From the NCBI RefSeq assembly GCF_019127135.1, contig NZ_JAHOEA010000070.1, positions 1 to 14,349 of the forward strand: 14,349 bases of DNA, in the 5' to 3' direction. The DNA comes from Segatella copri. GTDB taxonomy: Bacteria; Bacteroidota; Bacteroidia; Bacteroidales; Bacteroidaceae. Position numbers and translations under genes: made by a program. Of this stretch, positions 5,670-13,161 are shown in pieces. Below the pieces are notes generated by a model. The model ran no database searches, had not been told where the DNA came from, and saw nothing but the letters and a program-made list of their open reading frames with translations. Every line of letters starts with the position of its first letter. The stretch's first letter is position 1.

Positions 5670-7652
5670 ATGGATTATTTTTTTTCAGACATAGTAGAGA
5701 GTTCTAAAAATAGAACTTTCTTGCAAAAAATAAAGTCTTTTTCAGAACAAGCGCAGCAGCAAGTTTATGTTCTGAAAGGCCCCTTGACAGATGCAAAGTA
5801 CACATATGATATTGATGATGTCTGTATCATATTGACTCGTGGAAAGAAGATAACGTTTGTTGCTTTTTCAGATATTGACAAAGATCAATTTCTGGCATAC
5901 AGGCAAGATGTTATGGAAGATATAGGTTCTTTGAGTGATTCTTATGGCTATCGGAATGTTATTGGAAGACCTCGAACATGGGAATGTAAGATAACTTGTA
6001 GTTATTATTTAGAGGAGATTACTGATTTTCGTCATTGGATTGATTCTGATATTCTATTGGATTCTGATACTCCTTCCCGTTTGTTGGATTTAATTATAAC
6101 TTTGTTTATAGGAAGTATTAATGACGTTTCTAATATAACTATAGATAAACAACTTAGTATTTTAGAGAGAGTCAAACAAAAAATCCAAATGTTCGATGGA
6201 CAACAGACTAGATTCATATATGGCAATATGGATGATGGTGAAAAGCGTATAACTATACAAGGACTATCTGGAACAGGAAAAACAGAGCTGCTTCTGCATA
6301 AATTGAAAGATGTTTATTTGAAAGGGACAGAACTTCCTATAGGTATCACATGCCATAATCGAGTGTTAGCTGATAGCCTTAATAAAAGAATAAAAGGCTT
6401 TTTTGATTTTATGCAAGTTAAGAAGCAGATAGATCCTGAAAAACTTTTGTGTGTTAATGCTTGGGGTAAGTCTGCATATCCGATGTCTGGTATCTATAGA
6501 TATATATGTGAACAAAATGATTTGGATTTCCTTAATTTTAGGCAAAGCGGCTCTTTTGACTCAGCATGTAAAAATGCAATAAATCAGTTGAAGAAAAAAG
6601 AAAAAGTAAACTTTGTATTTTCTTATATGTTTATTGATGAGAGTCAAGATTTTGACGAATCTTTTTTCCAGCTATGTGAATTTGTCACAAAGGAAAAAGT
6701 ATATGTTGCAGGTGATATTTTTCAAAGTATTTTCGAAGAGCATACAAAGCATGAAAACAAGCCAACATTTCTTTTAAGCAACTGTTACAGGACGGATCCT
6801 AAGACATTGATGATAGCTCATGCCTTGGGATTAGGACTTTATGAGAAAGAAAAGCTTTGGTGGTTGAACGATGAAGAATGGGCATTATGTGGTTATATAG
6901 TAAATAAAAATAATGATATATATAATTTGACTCGCTATCCATTACATCGTTTTGATGATGATGATAATGAAAAATGTTTTTCAATTGTTCGCTCGTCAAG
7001 TTTGTCAGATTCTCTTATAAATATAATACGTGAAATTAAAAAGGATTTCCCTGATTTGAATCCTGAAGATTTGTGTATAATATTCTTGGATGACGAAAGT
7101 TATATATACGATTATATACCACAGGTAGAGCGCTTGCTTTATCAATCTTGTAAATGGGAAACTAATATTGCTATAGAGACAAAGAAAAAGGAAAAGGGAC
7201 GTGTTTTTGTAACAAATAGAAATAATGCAAAAGGCTTGGAATTTCCAATAGTTATTTGTATTTCGAATAAATTGAAACGATCTATATCTTACAGAAATAC
7301 TCTTTATACAATGCTAACGCGTTCTTTTATTAGGTCGTATCTTATAGTGTCAGAACATGATAATGGTATATCTAATGAAATGGTTCAAGGAATTTTTAAT
7401 ACCTTGATAAATAAAAATATTTCGGTAAAAGCTCCTTCTGATGAAGAAAAAGCTAAGATGCATCGTTGGGTGGTTAATGCTAAGAGAGTGGAATCTCTTA
7501 AAGACAAGATTGATCGTGCATTCAAAGAAATAGGAATATTTGATTTAGCAAAACAGGAAAATATTTCAGAACTCATAAATGTAGAAAAGTTCAAAGATGC
7601 TGAGTATGATAAGATATTGAAGTTGATAGATACATTGAAAGATATGGCATGA
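5670..7652 (+). CDS. Superfamily 1 (UvrD/Rep-like) helicase with unique N-terminal domain
   Basis: The product is 660 residues. The first 170 or so form an unrecognised domain. The helicase motor follows with its expected signatures: Walker A GLSGTGKT at 198-205, Walker B FIDESQDF at 321-328, DIFQSIF (the motif III-like Q stretch) soon after, CYRTD at 372-376 (motif IV region), NAKGLEF at 519-525 (motif V) and MLTRSFIRSYLIV at 548-560 (motif VI with arginine 551). ATP-driven movement on DNA or RNA follows from the family. No nuclease motif is apparent. The N-terminal fusion and the ATGA overlap with the next gene argue against a housekeeping UvrD; two-gene helicase units of this shape are common in bacterial immunity loci. 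There is no adjacent OLD-type nuclease, so it is not Gabija. The specific substrate is unknown. Confidence 0.75.
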   Translation: MDYFFSDIVESSKNRTFLQKIKSFSEQAQQQVYVLKGPLTDAKYTYDIDDVCIILTRGKKITFVAFSDIDKDQFLAYRQDVMEDIGSLSDSYGYRNVIGRPRTWECKITCSYYLEEITDFRHWIDSDILLDSDTPSRLLDLIITLFIGSINDVSNITIDKQLSILERVKQKIQMFDGQQTRFIYGNMDDGEKRITIQGLSGTGKTELLLHKLKDVYLKGTELPIGITCHNRVLADSLNKRIKGFFDFMQVKKQIDPEKLLCVNAWGKSAYPMSGIYRYICEQNDLDFLNFRQSGSFDSACKNAINQLKKKEKVNFVFSYMFIDESQDFDESFFQLCEFVTKEKVYVAGDIFQSIFEEHTKHENKPTFLLSNCYRTDPKTLMIAHALGLGLYEKEKLWWLNDEEWALCGYIVNKNNDIYNLTRYPLHRFDDDDNEKCFSIVRSSSLSDSLINIIREIKKDFPDLNPEDLCIIFLDDESYIYDYIPQVERLLYQSCKWETNIAIETKKKEKGRVFVTNRNNAKGLEFPIVICISNKLKRSISYRNTLYTMLTRSFIRSYLIVSEHDNGISNEMVQGIFNTLINKNISVKAPSDEEKAKMHRWVVNAKRVESLKDKIDRAFKEIGIFDLAKQENISELINVEKFKDAEYDKILKLIDTLKDMA

Positions 7653-8341
7653 AGAATATACCTATAATTCGGAAAATATATGATTTTGAGTTTGAGGTAT
7701 TTAAAACTCATAATGAGAGTTCTGTTGATTTTGCAGCTCTGATTTTGGCAGTGGCAAGAAAAATTTTAGATGTTTCATCTCGTATGGAAGTTCTTAACAT
7801 AGATAAAGCCATGGAACCATTCCTTATGGTTGAAGTGGGAAAGAATTCTCGGGCTAATATTTTCATTTCATCGAATAAATATGTTTCTATATCTTTTCCA
7901 TTTAATATAAAATATAAGCAGGGGTATGTCAAACTCTATATAGATAAGCATGGTACAGAAATTAGAAGTGATATCATATCAGAATGTTTAAGTATTATGA
8001 ATGAATTCAAACATAATGCAACCTTTGTGGATGTATGGTTTGAAAGTGATAATCCTTATTCGGAAATGTCACTTCGAACAGTAGAATATTTGTTACATTC
8101 TGAACCATGTTATTTACGCTATGATTATGATATGGCAAAAGCTAATGGAAGTTTGCATCCTGTTCACCATTTAGATATTAATATGACGAAAGGTGGACAT
8201 TACAAAATCGGCTTACACAAAAAACTTTCTCATAAACAATTTCTTGATATTTTAAACATTGAGACAAATTGTTATTATTTGTCACCTATTACGGTGAATA
8301 CAGGTTTGATAAAAAGGAAAATCGGTAAACGAAGGAAATAA
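7649..8341 (+). CDS. Helicase partner protein, possibly DUF2290-like
   Basis: The product is 230 residues and soluble. Its start overlaps the helicase stop as ATGA (7649-7652), so translation is coupled. The most distinctive part is 156-178, LRYDYDMAKANGSLHPVHHLDIN, followed by a strand and then LSHKQFLDIL at 193-202. An RYDYD...HP..HL.I pattern followed by a PLSPKQF-like helix resembles what I remember of DUF2290 proteins, but I hold this loosely. The three histidines at 170, 173 and 174 could bind metal or serve catalysis. The tail is strongly basic (IKRKIGKRRK, 221-230), suggesting nucleic-acid contact. A likely role is the sensor or effector working with the helicase; I cannot name the activity. 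Confidence 0.55.
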   Translation: MKNIPIIRKIYDFEFEVFKTHNESSVDFAALILAVARKILDVSSRMEVLNIDKAMEPFLMVEVGKNSRANIFISSNKYVSISFPFNIKYKQGYVKLYIDKHGTEIRSDIISECLSIMNEFKHNATFVDVWFESDNPYSEMSLRTVEYLLHSEPCYLRYDYDMAKANGSLHPVHHLDINMTKGGHYKIGLHKKLSHKQFLDILNIETNCYYLSPITVNTGLIKRKIGKRRK

Positions 8342-8415
8342 GCATCAATCAAACGAAAGAACAGTTGATAAACCCCAATACGATTAACCATGATTTAAAT
8401 ATAATCATTGGAAGA

Positions 8416-9471
8416 ATGAATAATTTCAACGACATACAAATTATAATTATGGCCGGCGGCGTAGGCAGCCGCTTCTGGCCTATGTCAACCCCCGATTACC
8501 CAAAGCAGTTCATTGATGTGATGGGTGTGGGCCGTTCCCTCATTCAGTTGACAGTAGATAGATTGAAGCCAATCTGTCCTGTCGAGAACATGTGGGTAGT
8601 GACAAACGAGAAATATATTCGCATTGTCAAGGAGCAAATTCCTGACATGCCAGTAGATAACATATTAGCAGAGCCGGAGGCTCGCAATACTGCTCCATGT
8701 ATTGCTTATGCCTGTTGGAAAATCCAGAAGAAGCATCCTGATGCCAACATCGTAGTGACACCATCTGATGCGCTAGTTATCAATACATCGGAGTATCAGC
8801 GAGTGCTCAGCAAGGCATTGAGCTATACATCCGATAAGAACGCCATCGTTACCATCGGTATCAAGCCAAGCCGCCCGGAAATAGGCTATGGCTATATCGC
8901 CGCAGCAGAGCCAACATCCGTAGATGAAATCTACAAGGTTGAGGCTTTCAAGGAAAAGCCAAACCTGGAGACAGCCGAGCAATACCTTGCCGCTGGCAAT
9001 TACTATTGGAATGCCGGAATCTTCGTATGGAACATCGATACCATTAGCAAGGCTATCCGAACCTTCCAGCCAAACCTTGCCAGCATCATGGACGAGATGG
9101 CATCTTCTTTCTATACCGAACAGGAGAAAGAAGTAGTCGGCAATCTCTTCCCAACCTGCGAGAAGATAAGTATTGACTATGCCGTAATGGAGAAGTCGAA
9201 GGAAATCTATACCTTGCCAGCCGAGTTTGGCTGGAGCGACTTAGGCAGTTGGGGCAGCCTCCGTACCTTACTTCCACAAGATGAGGTTGGCAATGCCAAG
9301 GTTGGCAAGGACATCCGCTTGTATGAATGTAAGAACTGCGTGGTTCATGCAGCCGATGAAAGCAAGGTGGTAGTTCAAGGATTGGATGGCTATATAGTAG
9401 CCGAGAAGAACGGACAGTTGCTTGTCTGTTCTTTGAAAGAGGAGCAGAGAATCAAGGAATTTGGGAAATAA
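8416..9471 (+). CDS. manC: Mannose-1-phosphate guanylyltransferase
   Basis: This enzyme makes GDP-mannose from mannose-1-phosphate and GTP in the cytoplasm, the donor for mannose and for derived sugars such as GDP-fucose in surface polymers. The product is 351 residues from ATG 8416, the length of the single-domain bacterial form without the C-terminal isomerase. The nucleotide-binding signature GGVGSRFWPMS is at 14-24, with PKQF at 29-32 (lysine 30). AFKEKP in mid-protein is the sugar-phosphate loop, and the WNAGIFVW and EFGWSDLGSW motifs are intact. A TTG at 8365 would extend the protein by 17 residues that do not resemble the family, so I chose the ATG. Base composition differs sharply from upstream: 32 of 60 bases are G or C at 8461-8520, against 14 of 60 at 6901-6960. 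Confidence 0.93.
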   Translation: MNNFNDIQIIIMAGGVGSRFWPMSTPDYPKQFIDVMGVGRSLIQLTVDRLKPICPVENMWVVTNEKYIRIVKEQIPDMPVDNILAEPEARNTAPCIAYACWKIQKKHPDANIVVTPSDALVINTSEYQRVLSKALSYTSDKNAIVTIGIKPSRPEIGYGYIAAAEPTSVDEIYKVEAFKEKPNLETAEQYLAAGNYYWNAGIFVWNIDTISKAIRTFQPNLASIMDEMASSFYTEQEKEVVGNLFPTCEKISIDYAVMEKSKEIYTLPAEFGWSDLGSWGSLRTLLPQDEVGNAKVGKDIRLYECKNCVVHAADESKVVVQGLDGYIVAEKNGQLLVCSLKEEQRIKEFGK

Positions 9472-9474
9472 AAT

Positions 9475-9600
9475 ATGTTAAATCAAACAATAATAAACGA
9501 ATAGCGAAGAATACACTTCTTTTTCATCTCTGCCTTATCCTCACAAGGGTGTTGGCTAGTCCGTGATATCCTTAATATGGTATTGGTAGAGGGTTTACGG
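9475..9600 (+). pseudogene. wzx: Decayed 5' remnant of a second wzx flippase gene
   Basis: An ATG at 9475, three bases after the manC stop, would start the ancestral gene but now closes at TAG 9502-9504. In the frame beginning at 9492 the DNA reads NKRIAKNTLLFHLCLILT, the conserved Bacteroidales flippase N-terminus. It then continues through fragments resembling SRVVL and DYGIYNVVGGF (RV at 9546-9551, YGI at 9576-9584), with stops at 9564 and 9573. At least one frameshift and two stops make it non-functional. The rest of the flippase is missing, so this locus has no visible Wzx in the window. Confidence 0.68.
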
Positions 9601-9687
9601 AATAAATAACGTTGTAGATGAAGTCATAGCTTTGTACTTTATGTATTGTTTCCTGTTACCAGAAAAATCAATCGAAAATCAATTTTT
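9601..9687. other. Non-coding stretch between wzx remnant and next gene
   Basis: These 87 AT-rich bases could contain the last unrecognisable part of the decayed flippase or the leader of the next gene. I see no convincing promoter, terminator hairpin or RNA gene. Confidence 0.4.
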
Positions 9688-10077
9688 ATGGCAGATTTTA
9701 GAAAAGCAAGAAATTTGAGTGCAAGAATGGAATGTGGGTGTAATCCCGGCATTATACAAATGCACAAGGATCAACAAGTCAAGAATGCGTATAACACAGG
9801 GGATGACGATCCTGTTGTTTGTAATTCTTGGATAGATTATTGGAAGACATTTGCGATGGAAGATATTCCTATGGTTTGTCCTTTGTGTGGTAAAGAATTG
9901 TCTGAAGATGAAGCTGACGGGTGTCATATACAGATAAAATCTCAATCAATAATGAGCAATGGTAAATATGAAAAAACAGTGTATATAATCCCAGGCCACC
10001 ATAAATGTAATTGTCAGTTTGGTGCGGAGTTTAAATTGAAGATAGAAATAAAGGCGGTTGAGGCAATTAAGAAATAA
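9688..10077 (+). CDS. Small Cys/His-rich putative zinc-binding protein
   Basis: The product is 129 residues from ATG 9688; a TTG at 9646 would add 14 residues. The upstream start is less likely because it runs back towards pseudogene sequence. The protein has a CGC at 16-18, CPLCGKEL at 64-71, DGCHI at 78-81 and a closing PGHHKCNCQF at 102-111. A CxxC knuckle followed by a GxH and then a YIIPxHHxCN is the arrangement of treble-clef, HNH-like domains. H80, H105 and N108 would be the candidate catalytic or metal residues. Whether it cuts DNA is uncertain, because the last histidine of a classic HNH is not obvious. It is out of place among polysaccharide genes and may be another accessory gene inserted behind the manC-wzx junction. 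Confidence 0.55.
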   Translation: MADFRKARNLSARMECGCNPGIIQMHKDQQVKNAYNTGDDDPVVCNSWIDYWKTFAMEDIPMVCPLCGKELSEDEADGCHIQIKSQSIMSNGKYEKTVYIIPGHHKCNCQFGAEFKLKIEIKAVEAIKK

Positions 10078-10097
10078 CAGAAAATATTGCAAATCAA

Positions 10098-10769
10098 ATG
10101 AGAACAATCTTTGAAAAAATATTATCCATCCCAAAGAGTTTTTGGGTTAGTTCACATTTCTTTCCTTTGAAAGAAGCCATAAAACTACCAGTATTTGTTA
10201 GATACAATACTAAGATACAATCTTTGAAAGGTACTATAAAAATCAAATCGGGGGGGGTAAATACTGCAATGCTGAGAGTTGGCTTCGGCGGTGTCGGTAT
10301 TTATGATAAAAAAAACTCAAGAACCATTTTGACGATTAAAGGTACCGTAGTTTTAAATGGCAGAGCTACTTTAGGACATGGAAGTGTATTGAGTGTACAG
10401 GAAAATGCAACCGTCACTTTCGGAGACAACTTTTGCAATACAGCCGAAGGAAAAATCGTATGCAAGAAGAGTATTACTTTTGGTGACAATGTACTGACTT
10501 CGTGGGAAACGCTTATCATGGATACCGACTGGCATGCAGTACAAAACACCCAGTTTGGAGAAGTATATCCATGTACAGAAGAAATAGTTATAGGAAGCAA
10601 TGCTTGGATTTGCACAAGAAGCACAGTTCTTAAAGGTGCTGTCATTCCTGATGGTTGTATAGTGGGAGCCAATACATTGTGTACCAAGAAATTTACAGAA
10701 GAGAATACAATTATAGCTGGTAATCCAGCCAATGTTAGAAAAAAGAACGTAACATTACATAGACAATAA
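10098..10769 (+). CDS. Hexapeptide-repeat O-acetyltransferase (WcaF/CatB type)
   Basis: The product is 223 residues. From about residue 85 the protein shows the imperfect hexapeptide rhythm of a left-handed beta-helix (ATLGHGSVLSV, ATVTFGDN, SITFGDN), then MDTDWHAV at 141-148 with the histidine that serves as catalytic base in this acyltransferase family. The coil IVIGSNAWICTRSTVLKGAVIPDG follows, and IIAGNPANVRKK at 205-216 is the usual closing motif. It most likely transfers acetyl from acetyl-CoA to a hydroxyl of the repeat unit or precursor in the cytoplasm. The first 80 residues are longer and more basic than in minimal family members. A run of eight G at 10250-10257 lies in codons 51-54. 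Five bases separate it from the cytidylyltransferase gene downstream. Confidence 0.83.
   Translation: MRTIFEKILSIPKSFWVSSHFFPLKEAIKLPVFVRYNTKIQSLKGTIKIKSGGVNTAMLRVGFGGVGIYDKKNSRTILTIKGTVVLNGRATLGHGSVLSVQENATVTFGDNFCNTAEGKIVCKKSITFGDNVLTSWETLIMDTDWHAVQNTQFGEVYPCTEEIVIGSNAWICTRSTVLKGAVIPDGCIVGANTLCTKKFTEENTIIAGNPANVRKKNVTLHRQ
10250..10257 (+). repeat. G8 homopolymer inside the acetyltransferase coding sequence
   Basis: Eight consecutive G span Ser51 to Val54 of the acetyltransferase. This is unusual in such AT-rich DNA, and such tracts are prone to slippage. A gain or loss of one base would frameshift the gene early and switch acetylation off. Confidence 0.6.
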
Positions 10770-10774
10770 TAGAA

Positions 10775-11470
10775 ATGAATATAGCAATAATTCTTTCAGG
10801 AGGCGTGGGCAGTCGTATGGGGCTGAACATACCCAAACAATATGTTGTAGTCAATGGTCAACCAATAATAAGTTATTGTTTACAGACATTTTTATGCAAC
10901 GAACATACAGATGCAATTGTTGTAGGTGTAGCAGATGAGTGGAAAGAATACGTTATGGAGCAAATGGAGAAATTGCATCCTGCCAAGCCTGTATTCTATG
11001 CAGCGCCAGGTGAAACTCGTCAGTATTCCATATTCAATGCGCTAAGAGTTGTAAAGGACCAAGGTTACAGCGATGATTGTTTTGTCATCATTCATGATGC
11101 TGCTCGTCCGCTTGTCAGTGACGAACTAATAAACAGGTGTTATGAGGCATGTGGCAGAGCAGATGGTTCTATGCCTGTAATAGCCGTCAAAGACACAACA
11201 TATTATAGTGAGGACGGCAAGAGTATCACAAGTTTGCTTGATAGAAGCAAGTTGTGGGCAGGACAGGCTCCAGAGGCATTTGTTTTTGGTAAGTATCTTC
11301 AAATTCATGAGAAAATGTCTCATGAGGAACTGTTGAAAATAAATGGCAGTACGGAGATTGCATTTAAGCAAGGTCTGAAAGTGGAGATGGTTGAGGGAGA
11401 CCCGATGAATTTCAAGATTACCACTCCTGAAGACCTTTCCAATTTTGAATCAATAATAAATAGCAAATAA
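10775..11470 (+). CDS. Sugar/polyol-phosphate cytidylyltransferase (TarI/IspD family)
   Basis: The product is 231 residues, the normal length for the family. GGVGSRMG at 9-16 and PKQY at 20-23 form the CTP-binding loop, HDAARP at 107-112 the family signature, DRSKLWAGQAPEAF at 156-169 the substrate-side motif, and NFKITTPEDL at 212-221 the closing one. IspD itself makes the isoprenoid precursor CDP-methylerythritol, while TarI makes CDP-ribitol from ribitol-5-phosphate; sequence alone separates them poorly. Here the gene sits directly before a polyol-phosphate dehydrogenase and a pentulose-phosphate epimerase in a polysaccharide locus. That strongly favours CDP-ribitol or another CDP-pentitol over the housekeeping role. 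It is separated from the dehydrogenase by a single base. Confidence 0.82.
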   Translation: MNIAIILSGGVGSRMGLNIPKQYVVVNGQPIISYCLQTFLCNEHTDAIVVGVADEWKEYVMEQMEKLHPAKPVFYAAPGETRQYSIFNALRVVKDQGYSDDCFVIIHDAARPLVSDELINRCYEACGRADGSMPVIAVKDTTYYSEDGKSITSLLDRSKLWAGQAPEAFVFGKYLQIHEKMSHEELLKINGSTEIAFKQGLKVEMVEGDPMNFKITTPEDLSNFESIINSK

Positions 11471-11471
11471 A

Positions 11472-12488
11472 ATGAAAGCATACGTTTTGCATGCAGTGAA
11501 CAAACTGCAATATGATGATATAAACAAGCCTGACTGTCCTGACGGCTGGGCTATAGTAAAGGTGAAAGCTGCTGGTATTTGTAGTTCAGACATTGCAAGG
11601 GTTTTTACCAAAGGAACTTATCATTTCCCTACTATCCCTGGACATGAATTTGCAGGAATAGTGGATTCTGTCTCTTCCGAAGAAGACAAAGGACTTGTCG
11701 GGAAGCATGTCGGAATATTTCCTTTGATACCATGCAGAGAATGCCCACAATGTAAAGATAAGCATTATGAGATGTGTGCTCATTATGATTATGTTGGCTC
11801 TCGTCGAGATGGTGGATTTGCTGAATATGTTGCAGTTCCAGTCTGGAACTTGATACCATTGTCTGATGCCATTCCTTTTACTTCTGCAGCTATGCTTGAA
11901 CCGCTTTCTGTAGCATTACATGCAGCAAAGATTGCGGATATTCAAAAAGGACAATCCGTTGGTGTTATTGGTACAGGAATGATAGGAATATGCGCTGCGC
12001 AATGGGCAAAATGTCTCGGAGCAGACATAGTTGATGTTATAGGGCGCAATGAAGCTAAAAGAAATCTTGTGGAAAAAGCAGGACTGAACTATATTATCAT
12101 GACTGAACAAAAAGAGAATTGTCAGTTTGATGTGGTTATAGAAGCCGTTGGCAATCCCAAGTCAATAGATTTGGCTATCCAGTCTGTTTCTCCTGGTGGA
12201 ACTTTGGTATTGATGGGCAATCCTTCAGGTGATATTTCTTTGTCTCAGAATACTTATTGGAGAATACTTCGTAAGCAGCTGCTTTTGAAAGGAACATGGA
12301 ATTCTTCGTATGACGGAAAGAATCCTTCCGATTGGACAGAGGTGGTAGAGGCATTGGAGAAAAAAGAAATTAAAGTGGAACATCTGATTTCTCATTGTTT
12401 TGATCAAGACAATCTGAAAGAAGGTCTTGATTTGATGTTTCTGCATAAAGAACCCTATTGTAAAGTGATGACCGTATGGAACAAATAA
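11472..12488 (+). CDS. Zinc-dependent medium-chain dehydrogenase, GatD/TarJ-like
   Basis: The product is 338 residues, full length for the family. The catalytic zinc site is C37, the H58-E59 pair (GHE) and E143 (MLEP). The structural zinc site is C88, C91, C94 and C102 with the canonical 2-2-7 spacing. The coenzyme-binding motif GTGMIG is at 167-172. The stretch YDYVGSRRDGGFAEY at 105-119 is typical of galactitol-1-phosphate 5-dehydrogenase (GatD) and related polyol-phosphate enzymes. The expected reaction is NAD(P)H-dependent reduction of a ketose phosphate to a polyol phosphate. With the cytidylyltransferase in front and the epimerase behind, ribulose-5-phosphate to ribitol-5-phosphate (the TarJ reaction) is most likely; xylulose-5-phosphate to arabinitol or xylitol phosphate is the alternative. 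Confidence 0.82.
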   Translation: MKAYVLHAVNKLQYDDINKPDCPDGWAIVKVKAAGICSSDIARVFTKGTYHFPTIPGHEFAGIVDSVSSEEDKGLVGKHVGIFPLIPCRECPQCKDKHYEMCAHYDYVGSRRDGGFAEYVAVPVWNLIPLSDAIPFTSAAMLEPLSVALHAAKIADIQKGQSVGVIGTGMIGICAAQWAKCLGADIVDVIGRNEAKRNLVEKAGLNYIIMTEQKENCQFDVVIEAVGNPKSIDLAIQSVSPGGTLVLMGNPSGDISLSQNTYWRILRKQLLLKGTWNSSYDGKNPSDWTEVVEALEKKEIKVEHLISHCFDQDNLKEGLDLMFLHKEPYCKVMTVWNK

Positions 12489-13159
12489 AAAAGAAAGGTG
12501 AGATTTCTGCGTCTATGATGTGTTCCGACCTCGTGGACTTGAAGGAAACCATAAGAATTTTTGAGGAAGAGGGCGTTGAGCATCTTCATATAGATATGAT
12601 GGATGGAAACTTTGTTCCCAATTTCGGACTGGGTGTAGATTATGTTAGAGGATTACGCAAACTTACAGACATACCTCTCGATTTGCACTTAATGATAAAA
12701 GACCCAGAATACAAACTCCAATGGATTGGAATAAAGGAAACGGATATCGTGTCAATACATTACGAGAGCAGCTTTCAAGTGCAGCGAGTGCTTGATTGGT
12801 TGGTTCCTTTCGGTTGCAAGAGATTCCTTGCCATCAATCCTGCGACTCCTATAAACTCTTTGGAAGAAGTGCTTGACTATATTGATGGCATCAACCTATT
12901 GATGGTAAACCCAGGTTTTGCTGGGCAGAAAATTGTGCCAAGTACAATGCGCAAAGCACAAAAGGTAGCGGATTTGTTGAAGCGAGAGCATCGAGAAGAC
13001 ATTACCATAGAAGTCGATGGTAATATCACTCCTGAAAATGCAAGAAAACTAAGAAGTATAGGAGCAAGTATATTCGTTGCTGGTACTTCGGCCATTTTCA
13101 AGGGCAATGTGAGTGAGTACAAGAATAATATTGATATGTTTAGAAAAATGATAATATAG
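12476..13159 (+). CDS. Ribulose-phosphate 3-epimerase family protein (Rpe/AlsE-like)
   Basis: The product is 227 residues, a TIM barrel. Metal and catalytic residues are all present: H38 and D40 in HIDMMDGNFVPN, H71 in DLHLM, and D181 in EVDGNI. MVNPGFAGQ (143-151) and VAGTSAIF (201-208) complete the phosphate-binding end. The first strand reads SASMMCSDL rather than the usual SPSILSADF, which is nearer to allulose-6-phosphate epimerase (AlsE), so this is a specialised paralogue and not the housekeeping Rpe. It would interconvert ribulose-5-phosphate and xylulose-5-phosphate, or a similar pair, to feed the dehydrogenase. The first 13 bases overlap the end of that gene. Confidence 0.85.
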   Translation: MEQIKKKGEISASMMCSDLVDLKETIRIFEEEGVEHLHIDMMDGNFVPNFGLGVDYVRGLRKLTDIPLDLHLMIKDPEYKLQWIGIKETDIVSIHYESSFQVQRVLDWLVPFGCKRFLAINPATPINSLEEVLDYIDGINLLMVNPGFAGQKIVPSTMRKAQKVADLLKREHREDITIEVDGNITPENARKLRSIGASIFVAGTSAIFKGNVSEYKNNIDMFRKMII

Positions 13160-13161
13160 TT

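Noticed and set aside
7385..7711. 108-codon minus-strand open frame
   Set aside because: It is antisense to the helicase C-terminus and the start of its partner; there is no supporting motif.
5670..8341. Helicase pair as a Gabija system
   Set aside because: Gabija needs an OLD-type ATPase-nuclease upstream of its helicase; none is present and the helicase N-terminus differs.
8365..8415. TTG 8365 as the start of manC
   Set aside because: The added 17 residues do not resemble ManC N-termini; ATG 8416 gives the expected short lead before the GGVGSRFWP motif.
8924..9136. 70-codon + strand open frame inside manC
   Set aside because: It is an out-of-frame shadow of a well-conserved enzyme gene.
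10301..10732. 143-codon minus-strand open frame
   Set aside because: It lies antisense to the clearly recognisable hexapeptide acetyltransferase and the translation has no family features.
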